Below, piece by piece: positions 12,901-27,500 of a stretch of DNA of 64,000 nucleotides; the first letter of the stretch is position 1, and every line of letters begins with the position of its first letter. The DNA is from Himantopus leucocephalus. Taxonomy: Eukaryota > Chordata > Aves > Charadriiformes > Recurvirostridae. The stretch covers positions 18,903,932 to 18,967,931 of the forward strand of contig RSEF01000005.1 in NCBI GenBank assembly GCA_003993805.1, given 5' to 3'. The notes under the pieces are model-generated. The model searched no databases. It saw only the letters and a list, made by a program, of their open reading frames with translations, and had not been told where the DNA came from. A program made the translations under genes and the position numbers.

Positions 12901-15900
12901 GGGCTGTGCTATATACACAAGTACCTCTTTCTTCTTCCTAGTATTCCACAGTTCAGTGCATTCAGGAAGTGTACCATGCAGCTGGCCATGTTAAGAGAAT
13001 ATATCCTACCCTTGACAGATGCACACGTAAGTGCGTCTTTCTCTCTCGCTATGTATTTATTTATACAGCTTAGTTAAAAATTGTCTTAAATGCGTGGAGT
13101 ATGACTCATGTAAGTAACACACTTGAAACAATTCAGTTACCTGCAAGTGACCCACCACTTCCTGAGTTCAGACTTGTCTTTAGAGTACTTCAAACTAGAC
13201 ATGTACAGTACTGGCATTAAAAAAAAGCTGCACACTTCCTCAGTCCTTTTATCTTTTCAAATGACTTAATTCTGAAGGGACTAGAGAGAAAGAACAGGAC
13301 ACCCACCCCCACCCCCCCCCGTTATCTCACAATTCCTAGTTACCACCTTTTCTCATTTGAATGCTGGATGACCAATATGCATAGTCCACTATGGCTCACT
13401 CTAAAGCAGAACGCTTCTCATTTGAAAGCACACTTCAGAACGACGGTTTACCAGTTACTACAGAAGAACAACCCTTTTTAACAAATACAGCATAAACAAC
13501 AAGTGTTTCTATAAGGATATAGCAGGAAAGGTGCTCTGGAGAACTCCAACAGCAACAGAAACAAGGTCACTTGAGTTTTAGCAGTCACTAGGCTTATCTC
13601 AACAAACTTGTGCCATTGTCCAATATAAGAACCAGTAAGTAGAAAACAATCAACACTTTGTATCTTTCATTAGAAAAAATAGCAGAGGGATTTTCCAAAC
13701 ACTTAATTCTGTTTGGTGTAAGGAAAAGCAGGTTTTATTTGCAATGTATGCAGTCAGGCTTCAGTGCCTTAGCAAAAGAACCAGGTTAATCTATTACCCA
13801 AGATGAAATTGTGACAACCTTTGACAGATAATTGTAAATTAAGAGGGGAAGGGACGAACCACTCCCAGTTAAGAAACACAGCAAGAGTAGCACATGGTGG
13901 AGTTCAAAAGCAGTCCCAACAGATCCGTAAGTTGGGGTTCCATCTGAAAAAGTGAAGGATCTCTATTTTGCCCTTAAGAATCAACCACCAATCTACCTAA
14001 TTATCATCCACAGACTAAAGTATGAGGCAACCAGATAAACTCTACCTGAGCAAATGGGTAAGCTGAATCTCATGAGACATGAGTGACAAATCTACTCAAC
14101 CACAGCTAGGAAAAGTTTGGTTCTTACTCTGGATGACTGTATGCTAACAATCATGATCTAAATTACAGTCTTCAGAATCCATGTTTTGAGATGCAGAGAA
14201 CAGATCACAGGAAAGCACCCACACCACTCAGAAAAGATCCAGAACGAGAAGGGAGAACACTCCTTCTGAAGAAAGTCCTAGAATCAGACTTACAGTACTT
14301 GAGCTAAGGCCAGAAAGATGAACCTAAAGGGAATTCTACCTCATTTTTCAAGGTACTTACTGATTTAGAGAAGACGGAAATGCAGATAAAGTTACCCACC
14401 CCAATGGAAAAACATGCATCAAACACTAAGCCTAGACTCATCTATGAGAGAGAAATTCTGAAAGATACTACTAGCAAAACACAACATAAAGTTCAGTTCT
14501 CATTACTATTTCAGCTTGTGGTAGAATAAGAAGCACACACTGATTTCCCCATGATGTCATTAAGAGAAGTGGAATTACACACAAGACATTAGCCAAGACT
14601 AAGCACAGGGCAAATCACAGGCTTGGAACAATTTGAACCAGAAAGCCAAGCCAGGTCTGGGCAGGCAAGTCCAAATGATTTCTTGAACTGTCCTGGCTAA
14701 AGCAGGCAGGAAGATGATTCTATTTTTATGCTAAGAGTATTTTTTTATTTTAATTTTATTGCCTTAGTCTTCCTCTCCATGCTGTAATCTTACATATTCA
14801 AACAATAACGGAACAGAAGGATGCCAAATCCTGACCTGTTAGGAAGTAAGATGCAGAACCTAAAAGAAGTTTAAAAAAAAAAAAAGGCTTTTTGCTGCTG
14901 CATTAACTTCCATTTTTCATGCTGGTTTGGGAAACAATTACAGACACTTTTATAATGAAACCTAAAGCACTTCAACAATCACTTCTGACTGTCTCGGAAT
15001 AAATAGTGCTTTCTTCAGTGTAGTAGAAGTATATTAATAGAGCACCAGTTATATACTGTATAAGATGCATGTCAGAAAACAAAAAATCTCCAAGGAAATT
15101 AAAGCTAATTTAAACAGGAAGATAAGTTTATAATGAACAATAGTAACAACCTTATTAATCTTCCTCATAAGTTTTTCATAACTCCTCAGTGGATTTCACA
15201 CAAAGAACGAATGTCACAGTTTCCACAGGAGTATGCAGATGACAATACAGAACTCACGTTTTCAAGAGGTAGATACAAGGCTTAACAGGAGCAGGAATGT
15301 AGGTTTCACCCAACAGCATGGTCACACTGGGTTGCTCTTACAACACCATAAGATTGTTTCAACTATCTTCTTGTCTTCTCAGTGACAACCTGTCAACTCA
15401 CTGAACTGGGGGAATGCTTGCTTAATTAATAACGTTAGTCAAGACGACAACTTACACTTTTACTTAAATAGAATAATCTTGCTATAAAATCTAGTACAAG
15501 ACTTACACTTAAAACTAATTGTTTAGCTGATCAAGGCGGCAAGATTCATCCACTCTGCCAGGTAACAGAGACATGCCTAAACAGGCAATGAGCTATTGCA
15601 TATATTGGTGGTCTAGCCACTTCCGCAACATGCTCTTGCTTGAGTAAAAATCCCTTATCAGAGAAGTCCTGAAGGTTAAAAGCATTGCCCTTTCATATCA
15701 ACTGATATTGCTCAATTTCAAGTGACTGAGCCTCTAGCCATTTCAAAGAGCTCTGTGAAATGTGGCAATGCATATATTCAGTACCAGCCATTCAAAGCAA
15801 GCTTATTTCAACCTAACTGCTGCTTCATACACTGTAGGAAGTCAAACCTGTACAAAGCTATTAGACTTTAATCCATCTCACAAATGCATTAAAGTATCTT

Positions 15901-17104
15901 TTAATAAAGACGACTCAAATTCCATTGCATGCAAGTCAAATTTGATTAGACAGGTTGGGTAACAGTCATTCAGAAGAACTCTTCAAGTACGTTCAGACCT
16001 TCGTAAGCCTATGTGAGCAGCGTAAAGCATAGGTAAAAGATGGCAAAAGGTGTGTGTATATGCATAAACACACCCATACACCCCCCTCAAAACACACCTC
16101 CAAAGCACACCTTTCCCTTCAAGTTCAGGATTCCTTGTACAAGTAATACAGTTAGCGGGTAAAATACACCCTACACCTCCTCAGAACAAGCTCATACTAG
16201 CTCAAATCTAGGTTAAATCCCAGGCTTAACACATCTCCCACACAAGCTGTTAAAACTAACAATAAATGCAATAAGGAAGAAACCTCAATACCCCTGGAAT
16301 CAGCGTTAGGTAAGCCAACCTAGTTTACCTCTATTGCACCCTTTAATTAGAAGGCAAAACTACACCAAAAGGTGAATTCTACTCACCACTTCTCATACCT
16401 CCACTCAACTGATAACACCTATCAGGAATGGAGAGAAGGGGGACAAAACACTCCCCCCTTTTCAACTGTGAGCTCCATATGAACCGGATAGTGGACCAAT
16501 ATAGACAGTTCATTAACAGAAGGAAGGACAACATACAAGACTTTGTTGAACTGCAGGCAACAGGGTTAAAATACAGTTTCAACTAATTTGCTACCAGTAT
16601 CTTCTTCACTCTTCATGGCTATGTAGCTAGTTAATTCAACTTGTTAGCAAGGGACAAATAGCTCTACTGGAAAGGACAAAGGTTTTATTCCTTGTAAGCG
16701 TCAAACTTATGAAAGCCAACACACTGCTCTCCTGTATTTGGATTTTCTACTTGGATTGCAATTCATGTGTTGAAATGAGTGGTTCTGTTTCCAAAATTGC
16801 TTGTTCAATAACAGATCAGAAAGTCATAAAAGGACAGCTGCCAAACTTCAAGCTAATATACGAAACATTTTTGGTCAAGCTGATCTGGACATAATTCTGA
16901 ACTGAAGAAGAATCAACTTAGAAACTGACTGGATTTCATAATTTATAAAGTACAAATAAAAGGGCAAGCATAGGTACCAATTCCACCTATGCCACTTTGT
17001 TTTTTCCTACCATTTTCACACAACTGATCATTTTGTAACAATTTGCAATGATGAGTGCCACTGAAATTTGCTGCAGAAAATTCAAGAGGAAGCAGTAAGG
17101 GCAA
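9901..17104. other. Intergenic DNA 3' of PPP6R3
   Basis: No exon or repeat recognised except a C-rich run at about 13302-13320. Several sampled lines of the plus strand have more A than T, as in the PPP6R3 introns, which may mean that transcription continues past the poly(A) site. Confidence 0.5.
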
Positions 17105-18531
17105 TGCCATTATACATGTGTTTTTTTATTTCTGTATGCAATGTAATGTTTAGGCACATTGCTTGGGATGCCTTCTAAAATGAAACATCGGCCATTGTTT
17201 AGAGTATCCTTTTGGCTTTAAATACTGGTCAAGAAAACAAATGATGTAAAAAATGAATATAACTATTACAGAAACAAAAGTGGATTTGCATCTAAAAGTG
17301 CAGGAGGTGAAGTACTTTAACCCTTTCACCAGACAATGTGGCAATATACAGTATATTGCTTCTGTTTGAGAAGGCTGTTGGATTTTTACACTGACATAGA
17401 AAATTATAAATTACACAGAATTAGTTTCCATAATCACTATATATATATACACACACCAGTTATGAAAAAACTGGTTTAGAACATACAAATGAAAGCCTCA
17501 CACAGATCAGTACAGTGAAAGTAACAATCAACATGCTCTGCTGCCAGAATTTGTATTAAAAACACTATATACTTTTAAAATGCATGTACTGTAATTACAT
17601 TAGCAGCATGGGCATTTAATTTACTTGACTTGTCTAAGAGGATTATAGCGTTTTAAATACGCAGATTGTTTGAAATATTTCATTGTATAGTGCTTGGTAT
17701 TAAACTAAATCTTGGTGAATGGGTTAAAAAGCAGGTGAATCACTTAAACACAATAAGCCATGTGCACTTCAAATATTCTAGTGTTTCACCTGTAAAGTAT
17801 TGTTTCAAGCAAACAAGACTTAACAGAACATATGGCTTTACAGTAACATCAATTTGTCAACTAAGTTGCAGCAATAAATACTTAAAATCTCTACCAATAG
17901 ACTTACATTTTTGATCTGTTTTAAACAATACAGGAAACAATTACCAATTAAAAAACCTGTTGTAAAATGCTGAACACCAAAAAAATTCTTATTTAAATCA
18001 CTTTTGTAAGCTAAAACAACCAAAATAACATTTATAGGGCATTTCAGTTTCAGAAGAAACATGAATTCATTTTTTTCTTTTCTTTTTACAAGGTGAAAAA
18101 TGTATGAAAACTGCTAAATACTTTGGTCACACTAATAATCAAATAGTTATGTCTCAAATACATCAGATTTGTGTATTCACTTTTTTATAAAACTATTCTT
18201 ACAGCCATTTTAACTATAGTAACACTACTGTCATCATTACATGGGTAGCAGGATCTTATTTCACAGGCCACCCATTATTTAGAACAATACAATATAAACA
18301 TACGCAAAAATTATTGGTATTTCTCAATGTGCAATATTTTTTTTTTTACACTTATGAATTTCTGTACAATGCCTTAAAATCTAGAATATAAATGTTGCTG
18401 GTCCTGATCCCTTGCGAAATTAGTGCAGCAGTGACTGGCTTCAACAGGGCCTAGATGAAATCCTCAAGAAACACTCAAACACCTGGATATATCAGTTCAT
18501 TTTCTTCAGCCAAGGTAGTAGACATCACACA
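17105..18531 (-). other. PPP6R3: PPP6R3 3' UTR (3' end estimated)
   Basis: AT-rich sequence directly downstream of the stop codon, with no splice-like or coding signal. On the plus strand it holds a short (TA)n(CA)n tract at about 17438-17456. The first AATAAA on the transcribed strand after the stop is at 17130-17125, so I place the end about 20 bases beyond it. Further AATAAA copies (for example 16689-16684) could give longer forms. Confidence 0.6.
17125..17130 (-). terminator. PPP6R3: Candidate poly(A) signal AATAAA of PPP6R3
   Basis: TTTATT on the plus strand reads AATAAA on the minus strand, within CAGAAATAAAAAAACACATG. It is the first canonical signal about 1.4 kb after the stop codon. 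Cleavage is inferred, not seen. Confidence 0.55.
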
Positions 18532-18583
18532 TCATACAGGGCCATTAACAGACGGCTCTCCTAAATGGGTGTGTTGATCAGTC
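18532..18583 (-). CDS. PPP6R3: PPP6R3 last coding exon with stop codon, residues 857-873
   Basis: The acceptor is GGCCTCTTAG|GAC. 52 bp encode [17 protein letters not shown] and a TGA at 18534-18532. The terminal SVNGPV matches the remembered mammalian C-terminus, which fixes the stop; the preceding residues are diverged. The exon continues into the 3' UTR. Confidence 0.92.
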
Positions 18584-21500
18584 CTAAGAGGCCAAAAAAA
18601 AGATATAAGTATACAAGAAACAAGAAGGGTCCAAAACAAATTTGGGTAGGTGCCAAAAAACCCACCAACCCAAAAAACAACCCCACATCATGTGTAGCAT
18701 TGACCTCTCAGTTGAAGAGAAGAAATGCAAGCTAATAACACGCTCACCCCATTTATTTTCTAGAGTCCAGCATTTCTGGCATCCTTATTGCCTAATTAAG
18801 CACAGCACTTTAACAGAGCACACCACTGCAGAGTGATCTTTATTAACCAAGCTACTAATTGATCTCTAAGATACAGTATCTCCCTAAGAGAATCACTAAT
18901 AAAAAGCCCATTTCTGATACTTCTCCAAATCTTATTGTGCAGCAAAACGTGATACCAGGAGTATTTAAGGTTGCATTTGAGAGTAAGCAGCTAAGACACA
19001 ACAGGAAAAAACATGTCTTAAAAAAACCTGCTTTTGTTACTAATCTAATCTACAAACTGCCATTTCACAAATACTTTGAATGTCAGTCCATTAGCATGAA
19101 AAGTTCAGGAAGTATAAAGGAAAATAAGGAGCAAACCTGCAAAAGTGAAAATAATGACAGTATATACATTTTTAGATAAGTTTAGTGTAAACATGGGCTC
19201 AATTGCTCTGGACTAACACAAATAAAAAGATCAGATTAGTAGTGTCTGAGAACATTAAGAATTGTAAGCAAAAAGGGAAAAAAAAATCTCAACTTCTATT
19301 CAGTGCAAATCTACTGAATACATTTGAAGCTTCCCTTAAAGAATACACATACCATTTGGAACTACACATGAGAAAAGTTACCTGTAACTCCTGTTCTCTG
19401 ATGGTGTACATCACAGAGAAGCCACTCTTGGGTCCGTGCTCTACATGCACATGACCAGCAGGAGTCCCCTAGCTAAGTCTTTGGCTGCTAAGCTATAAAA
19501 ACACTTTTTAAAAACATACGTACACATTAGACAAAAGACAGACAGCACTAGACAAAAGTAAACACTTTTTAGAGAAACCTGGAAGGTAAGAAACAAGTGC
19601 TGCAGGGACAGGAAGTCTGACAATCTGCACAGCAGTAAGTCACTTATTAACTGGAAAAAAGTCCATGACACAACAGGGCTCCTAGCAGAGACTACTACTG
19701 CTGGCCACCAGCCAAAGACCTACCTAGGGGACTCCTCCCACTAGTCATACATGCATGGAGCCCCAAAAGCACAATTATGTTTATCTTGATATTTATACTG
19801 CGCTTATATGAGGATCTGCTGTGACAGCCACCTTTAGAGAAAGTACTGAGCTTTGATGAAGCCAGCTGCATTCAGTGCTTTCAAGTTCCTCAAGATTTCC
19901 TGCAACTCAAAAGCAACCCAACGAACTGCTAGCTCTGAGAGCCCTCTGTTGGTTTAGACAAGCATCTTTACTCAAAAGGCAATCGCCTAGTATCCAAAGA
20001 CTCCTTCCCCACAATTTAATGCTTACCAGCATTAAAAATGTTGTCTTGATAAAAAAAGTACCTCCAGATAAAGAAGAGGCTGTGAAAGACAGTATCTGCA
20101 TTTCCCACTTTAACTTAGTATACATGGTTGGTTTTTTTCTGATCAGAATCCACTCCTTGATTAAATTTATGGAATTTATGCAGAGTAGAAAGTTTTGGCT
20201 TACAGGAAAGGCAGACATGTTTTAGTGTAACACCCAGTACCACGTAGGTAAGACATACTAGCTCATATAGAAGTCTAAAACACAGAATCTACATTTGTCA
20301 AACATGCTTGCATCTTTCTTAGTCTGCATACAGTATAATCAGAACACGCAGTAGAGTTTGTGTTGTATGTACAGCTATACTCTACATCTTTGCTTACAAA
20401 AGCATTTAAATTTTGTCTTCACTAGAAAGCTAGACATATAATACAGTGTCCATAAAGTCTTAAAAGAGATCAGTTCTTTCACAGGATTTGTGTGAGAAAT
20501 GTATTTTTCTAATAATAGTTTAAGTCTATGGAAGTCAAGAAACACAACAGCTTCTAAGCTATTGAAGTAGTTAAACAGATTCAGAAAACATATGTGTATA
20601 TATGTTCTGAATTCTGATTTTCAGAATCATATCCCTGTTTATATAACAAGGCAAAAGCGAATCCTGGAATTGCTTTTAATTAAGCAAAATCCTCTCTTCA
20701 GAATGTGTTCCCATTCAGAACATCCTCAGCAAGAAGGCAGCATGCACATCTCTGACCCCCGCAAGCCCTGCCTGGAAGAGGAGCAGACCCTACAGATTAG
20801 TCAGGGTTTAGTAAATACACATTGAGATTCTCCTGTTACAAGGGTTTCTTTGAGACAGCACAGTTCCTCTGGGCACCCTTGAATTGCATCTAAAACAAGA
20901 AATGGCAGCATACCACCCTTTGCCTTAACACCGAGAATCAAGCCTGTGGGATTGTACCCGATGTTCAACAAGCCATTAGTTCCTGCCAGGAAACCAGTAA
21001 ACTCTTGCCTAGATATTAAAGTACTTATGAATACCTAAGTTCCCGAGCAAGGTCTTCACTGCATACTGCCTTTTAAGGATGGAAGTCTTCCCACCTACTT
21101 GAAGCTCTTCATTGTTTTAGGCTTCTAAGATAGAGATGAATCCTGCTCTGACTGAAGTCTAGAAACCAGCTCAGATACGAAACATCTGCATTAAGCCTTT
21201 CTAACATTTGGTGATTAATGTCACTCTGTGCGCATTTGATTTTGGTGAAGCCACACTAGACTTAAGAGTTATTGTGCATGTTTCCATATCTCTGTAACTT
21301 GGGGAGCAACCACCCCCAAACAAGTACTTCAACAGGAAATGAAGCAGAAGAAATACTATCAAATGCCTTTTTTTTTTTTTTTTTTTTNTTGAGAAAACAG
21401 TACTACCTGACAATTTAAGAGAAACAAATTCATGCAAGAGCAGCTTTCTCTGTTTGGTGGTGGTCCCCTCAGAATTGTATCTTGAATTACTATTCTCCAA

Positions 21501-24500
21501 GACTGCAGAGAAAGGTCTTCTTTTCTTTCCTCCAATAAGTATGCTGAGCAATCCAGGCTGCTCCATATCTCAGGCAAGTTTTATTTGAAACAAATTATTT
21601 ATGTACTTTGAAAAATATTCTCCATATCTGCAAGTATTCAGATTAATACCTGGGTGCAAATAGTAACTGATTCACAATCAAACAAGCATGACTTAAGGCA
21701 CCATTTCCTTTCCCTACAGCTGCACTAGTGGACTCCCCCCAAACTGTTCTGCAGTATAGAATACAGAATAAAAAAATATAATGATAGACCTAACTTACAT
21801 ACATTTTCAGGACAAAGTCAAACTTACTCCCCTAATTTTTTTTTTAATCACTATTTATCATAGGTATCAATTCACTGTTCTACCTTGCTATCCTATCACA
21901 AAACAGACTGGGGATATTTACAACACCCTGCAAGACAAATAGTACAAGGCAAATACATTTTTGACAACTTAAGTCTTAGAATCAAGAGAAAATGTAACTT
22001 CATAGAATTCCATAAAATAGATGCAAGCACATGTTTAGATTAAGACAAACTCAGAGCTGGTAACTAAAAGGAATTCATCTATATCTTTAGATCAATCCTA
22101 TTAGAAAAACATGCAAACTACTACTTAGAGGATTGAAAGCATCCTTGATTGCAGTTACCTCTGTTCTGGACTGCTGTTAGTAGGCTGCAGAGCTGAAGAA
22201 GCCTCTTCTGCAACCTCTGCGTTCTCTTCCACTACATATTTACAAGAAGCATCCTGTGAGGTAGACAATTTTCCTTCCTCACTTAAAAAAAAAAAGAAAG
22301 AAGTTATTTAATTTTTAAGTTTACTTATAGGGAAATTTCAGGCAACAGGAGAAAACTGGGAAATGAGTCTGTATTTCACATGCAAATGGATGTGAAGTTA
22401 TGACTGCAACATGAAAATCAAGCACATGGCTCTAGACTTTACAAACACCTAATAATACACCAGTGTTTATGTCCATTAAAACTTGGCTGGATAAAAGGGC
22501 ACGAAATACAGTGATTACAAATAAGATCAGAAAGGAAACAAGGAATGTGTGATGCCTGAAGTGGTAACAATCAGTTGTGATCCTTCACTATACATACCGA
22601 TAGGATTTCAACACTCTGAAGCCAGAAGTATGCAAAAATGGAAGAAAAAGTATAAAACAAATTCAAGATTCCCTCAGAAACTGGCATTAATAAAGCCTGT
22701 CCATGAAACATATCAGCAGAATCATTACCTCATCACCACCTTTATTAAACTCTAATAAATCCACAGTGAAATACAATGTATGGGTTATACAGTACTAAGA
22801 CTGCAGCCCAATCTATTTAATGAATTTCCTCTCAGAGACAAAACCAAATGTAGTTCAGTGAAAAAGCAGTACACTGACACTATATGACATTACCATGTAA
22901 CTATGCAGCCTCAAAAGTCATTAGTTATCAAATACTTGTGTTTTGCCTCTGAATTAAAGCTTTTCTGCCTCTCTATTCCACCCTTTCCCACCTCAGTCAC
23001 ACCATTACAAGTGCACTAAAACACAAATTTGAGCATAACCTGCAAGGTACATAAGATAGCTCTGAAGTAAACACAAACATCAAGCTTACACCCCTGGGGC
23101 AACAGATCTATTTATGCAAGAAGTCAGGAACACTTTAAAGCCACTCTCCTTTGCTGATTTTACTTCCTATTGTTACAGTTCTCCTTTCAATGGATCCTTT
23201 ACATTTCAATGAATCCTTCTCTTTCCTCCCATGCCCTCTTACACCTGCAGAGCCTGTAAAAAAATTGTCTTTTGCATCGTAATCTCTCAAGATCCAGTCT
23301 TCCTCATCTGATCTCCCCATCTCATTTGCCTTGATACTCTTTGTAGTTATTCAAAATACAAAAAAATTGTCACCATCACCGTTAGAAGTGGTGTCCTTTT
23401 TTTTATTTTTTAAAAAGGGGTACTCTCTGCTGTCCTGCTTCCCTTCTTACCCTCCATTTTGAACTAAGTTCAGAAACCCCATTTTTGTCCTTTGTTGCTT
23501 TCCACAAACTAACTGTGAGTGCCAAGTGCTAGGTCCCTGCACATGGGTTAGTGCAATCCCAAGCACAAATATAGGCTGGGCAGAGAATGGATTGAGAGCA
23601 GCCCTGAAGAGAAGGACTTGGGGGTGTTGGCTGATGAGAAGCTCAATGTGAGCCAGCAATGCATGCTCGCAGCCCAGAAAACCAGTCACATTCTGGGCTG
23701 CACCAAAAGAAGCACAGCCAGCAGGTTGAGGGAGATGATTCTACCCCTCCACTCCACTCTCCTGAGACCCCACCTGGAGTACTGCGTCCAGCTCTAGGGC
23801 CCCCAACATAAGAAGAACATGGACCTGTTTGGAGTGAGTCCAGAGGAGGGCCACAAAGATGATCAGAGGACTGGAGCACCTCTCCTATGAGGGCAGGGTG
23901 AGAGAGTTGAGGTTGTTTGGCCTGGAGAAGAGAAGGCTCTGGGGAGACCTTACAGCAGCCTTTCAGTACTTAAAGGGAGCCTACAGGAAAGCTGGGGAGG
24001 CTCTCTCTATCAGGGAGCATAGCAATAGGATGAGGGGTAATAGTTTTAAACTGAAAGAGGGTAGATTTAGGTTAGATATTAGGAAGAACTTCTTTCCTGT
24101 GAGGGTAGTGAGACATTGGAACAAGTTGCTCAGGGAAGTTGTGGATGCCCCATCCCTAGAAGTATTCAAGGCCAGGTTGGATAGGGCTTTGAGCAACCTG
24201 GTCTAGTGGAAGATGTCCCTGCCCATGGCAGGGTGGGTTGGAACTAGATGATCTTTAAGGTCCCTTCTAACTCTAACCATTCTATGATCATCCTCCTCTC
24301 CTCAACAATGACTTAAACACCACTAATTTTCTATTGGTGGAAACCCTATATAAAACTCAGTCTCGAAGCATCCACTTTGCCAGGCATGCAGGCCAGAGTA
24401 GGACCTCCTCTCACTAGTTGTCCCTTAATCTAGACCTTCCCCCCCCCCCCCCCCCCCCCCCCCNTCCCCCCCCCCCCCCCCAGCACTGTTTTAGATATTT

Positions 24501-27500
24501 ATTCCAAAGGAAATACTACTTTTCTGTCCCATTTGTTGTTCTGGCATATTTAAAAGTTGGTTTAAAGACAGACACATGAGCATTGACTCAGTATGAGGTC
24601 ACACACCTCTATCAGAGCAGAACAGTCTCCATATTTAAGACCTAGCCTTTCAATCTCCTTCTACATTTCCTTAATCTCCCCGTTCCAAAACAAGATCCCA
24701 GAGTCCCCATTGCTAGAAGTTTTCAAGGTGCAATGGGACAGACTGCTCCACAGTCTCATCCGGGCTCCCTTTCCTACAAAAGGTTGGGCCAGGTCTTTTG
24801 AGGTCCCTTCTGACCTGGGCGATTCTATGCTATTGCCTCCCTTTGCACAGTTGCATCCTTTTAACTACAAGAATTGAATGCTTACTTCTACAGCTCAAGC
24901 ACATAATTCCATGAAGGAACATGCAGGAACTGCCACCACATGCTGCCTCCTCACATTAGTTTTTGCACCAGTATCAGAAATCACAGAACTTTAAAGCAAG
25001 CGTGAACTGAAACAGGTTAAGGAGAAGCATAAGAACACCATGGATAACTAAGTCCAACACAACAGGAGTGCAGACCATATAAAAGCATTCCCCAAAATAC
25101 AGAGTAAACTGGAGAGTAGATGCATCATCTATTAAGTCAGCCAGGCACTACAGTTCTATGCCACATCAGTCTGCACTGTGTCATGATCCTCCTCTAAACT
25201 GCCTTGGTTCAATTCCTCAACAATGCCATTTGATTTATAAGCATTTATGGCTGCACAGCACTATGTCCTCCATATTGAAAAACATCAGAAGTTTAGAGTT
25301 GTTAACATCAGAGACTAGAGTTATTATTTATTGCTTCAATAATCAAAAGGATAGAAGAGTGACTGAAAACTGTTACGTTTCAATTCCTGAACCATCCAAA
25401 ATGTTTCCATGGTTCAGGCACTTATCTCCAGGCACTACCACTAATGGGACAAAGTAAGAAGAATTTTTAAAAAGTGCAGTGTAAGGACTAACACTGGGAA
25501 GTTTTTCCTACTGAAATGGACTTGGATTTTTTAAGCAACTTGCAAGAAACATGGACAATGTCTTTCCAATATTTAAAGCTCAAATAGGGACAGATACTAG
25601 GAAGTTATTCTGAAGAGGGTTGCATGCCAAAATACTAATAGTATGTTCTGATTTGTCAAGATCAGACAGGGTGGCAACACATGAGCTTTAATAAGCAAAA
25701 TTATTTTTGCAGGTGAGACTGTTTGTAGCCTCTGTTTCCCTACATAAAGATTTGATACTAAATAAAACCACTTGATCATTAAATCTAAGATCACAACGTC
25801 TTAGCAGACAAGATCTCAAGTAGACGAAACGGAAAGGAATAACCTTAAAAGGATCACATTGTTGATATATGTAATACAGAATATAAACATACTGTAAGAC
25901 AGTTATTCCTGAATCAAACACTTTGTATCAGAAGATACCAAAATTAAGGAGTTTGTTCTACCGGTTATTCAAGAATTCTATGTGGCCCCTGTAGTCCAGA
26001 ACAAATTTGACACCATCATCCGTACCACCAACGATCACCCGTAATGTCTGATAAATTAATCTCAAGAGCAGTGACCAGCTGGCCTTCGTCTTCTGTCCTC
26101 CATCCTCCTGGATAAGAGGGATGGAATTCCAATCAAAATCTAACAGTTCTGTGGAAAATTTAAAAAGCTTAGCTTTGACAAGCAATTAACTGTGCATAAA
26201 AAAATGCACAGTAATGTGCATCAGGATCAAAACTTACTGAGTCAGTCTTCCACTAATAATATTCCACTGATAGTAAGGCTTGAGAAGGAAAATTATGTGT
26301 TATAGCAACTAACTGGAACTAAAATTTCAAAACAGTTACTTTGGAAGAAGGTTTCTGGTTAAAGCCTCAGGAATTATCACTTGCAAAGAACTCTTTTTGA
26401 TGACCTGTAGCATTCCATTAACAGTGCTTATTTTACAAGGGTGGGAAAACAATAGATATTCTCACCTTTTGAAAACAGCTGTTTCAGTTTTAGCATCTAC
26501 AGTAAGGCTCAGTGTCTCCTTCATGCTGCCGTTCATTACTGTTTCAGTTACCTTGTCTGCATTTTCTACATCATCCTCTCCATCTGAACTGGCCTCCATA
26601 GCAACACTCCCCGGGGCTAAACATATAGAAGTAATTTAATACATGGCTGGTTATGTTTCTATTTTATGAGCAAGCATACAAGCCAACATGACCAGAATGA
26701 TATTTTTCCAGTTTTGTACACTTCTTGAGTTCTTCCTTACAGAGAAAGTCACCTTTCTGCAACCCTCGCTATACACGTATATAGAGCATAAGTACTTCTT
26801 ACAAATGGCTTTTTTTTTATTTTTTCAAGCCACTCAGTGATTTAGATTGACAATGCAACAGGTTTGCCTGAACGAGACTTTAGTAGGATTATAGTGATGT
26901 ATTACTTTTCTGTACAGTCAGATTCTTTACACAAGCCCACAGAATACAAATTTGACAGTAAGTTTCCAAGTACAGACAAGCACTCCCTGGAGTTCTCATC
27001 TGTACTTCTTGCTCTGTCTGTTAACAATATATAGAAAAAGCTAATTGGCATACGTTTGGTCTTTAACCAGTTCATACATGTAAAAGAATTAGTGCATGCA
27101 TAGTGAAGGTAACTTGGAAATGAATGAGCAGGAAGGGGAAATCTGAACATGTTGAAGGTACTGGACTACTACCACTCTTCTCGGGCATCAACTCAACCAA
27201 GTACTGACAGGGGAGAGGATTCTCTAACAAGAGACACTTAGTTTCTTTGTAACACTTTTCTGTTCATGATGTGTGGGCAACAGTAACACTTGATCCTGTT
27301 TTAATTACGAAGTTATTTTAAATAGTTCAGAAATTCTTTGACAAGTCATTTTCATCATCAGGCAGAACAGCAGCAGAGCCAGATTAGAGGTCTCTGGAAA
27401 CCTAAATTTTAAAGTTCAGGAAGATCTTTCTCAGGTACAACTCTTAAAATCAATCTGTTTGCATTCCTGAATGCAATGTACTTACTCTCTAGCTGTGTTG

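Larger units (their letters stand above)
22282..26465 (-). other. PPP6R3: PPP6R3 intron with CR1 copies and the long C tract
   Basis: 4.2 kb. This is the only PPP6R3 intron apart from the gapped one where I recognise LINE sequence: CR1 at 23521-24290 and 24700-24831 with the poly-C tract between them. Both CR1 copies are antisense to the gene. Confidence 0.85.

Noticed and set aside
1..17104. Galanin (GAL) gene expected near PPP6R3
   Set aside because: I looked for the conserved mature peptide start (GWTLNSAGYLLGP) on the minus strand and did not find it. The gene probably lies beyond position 1.
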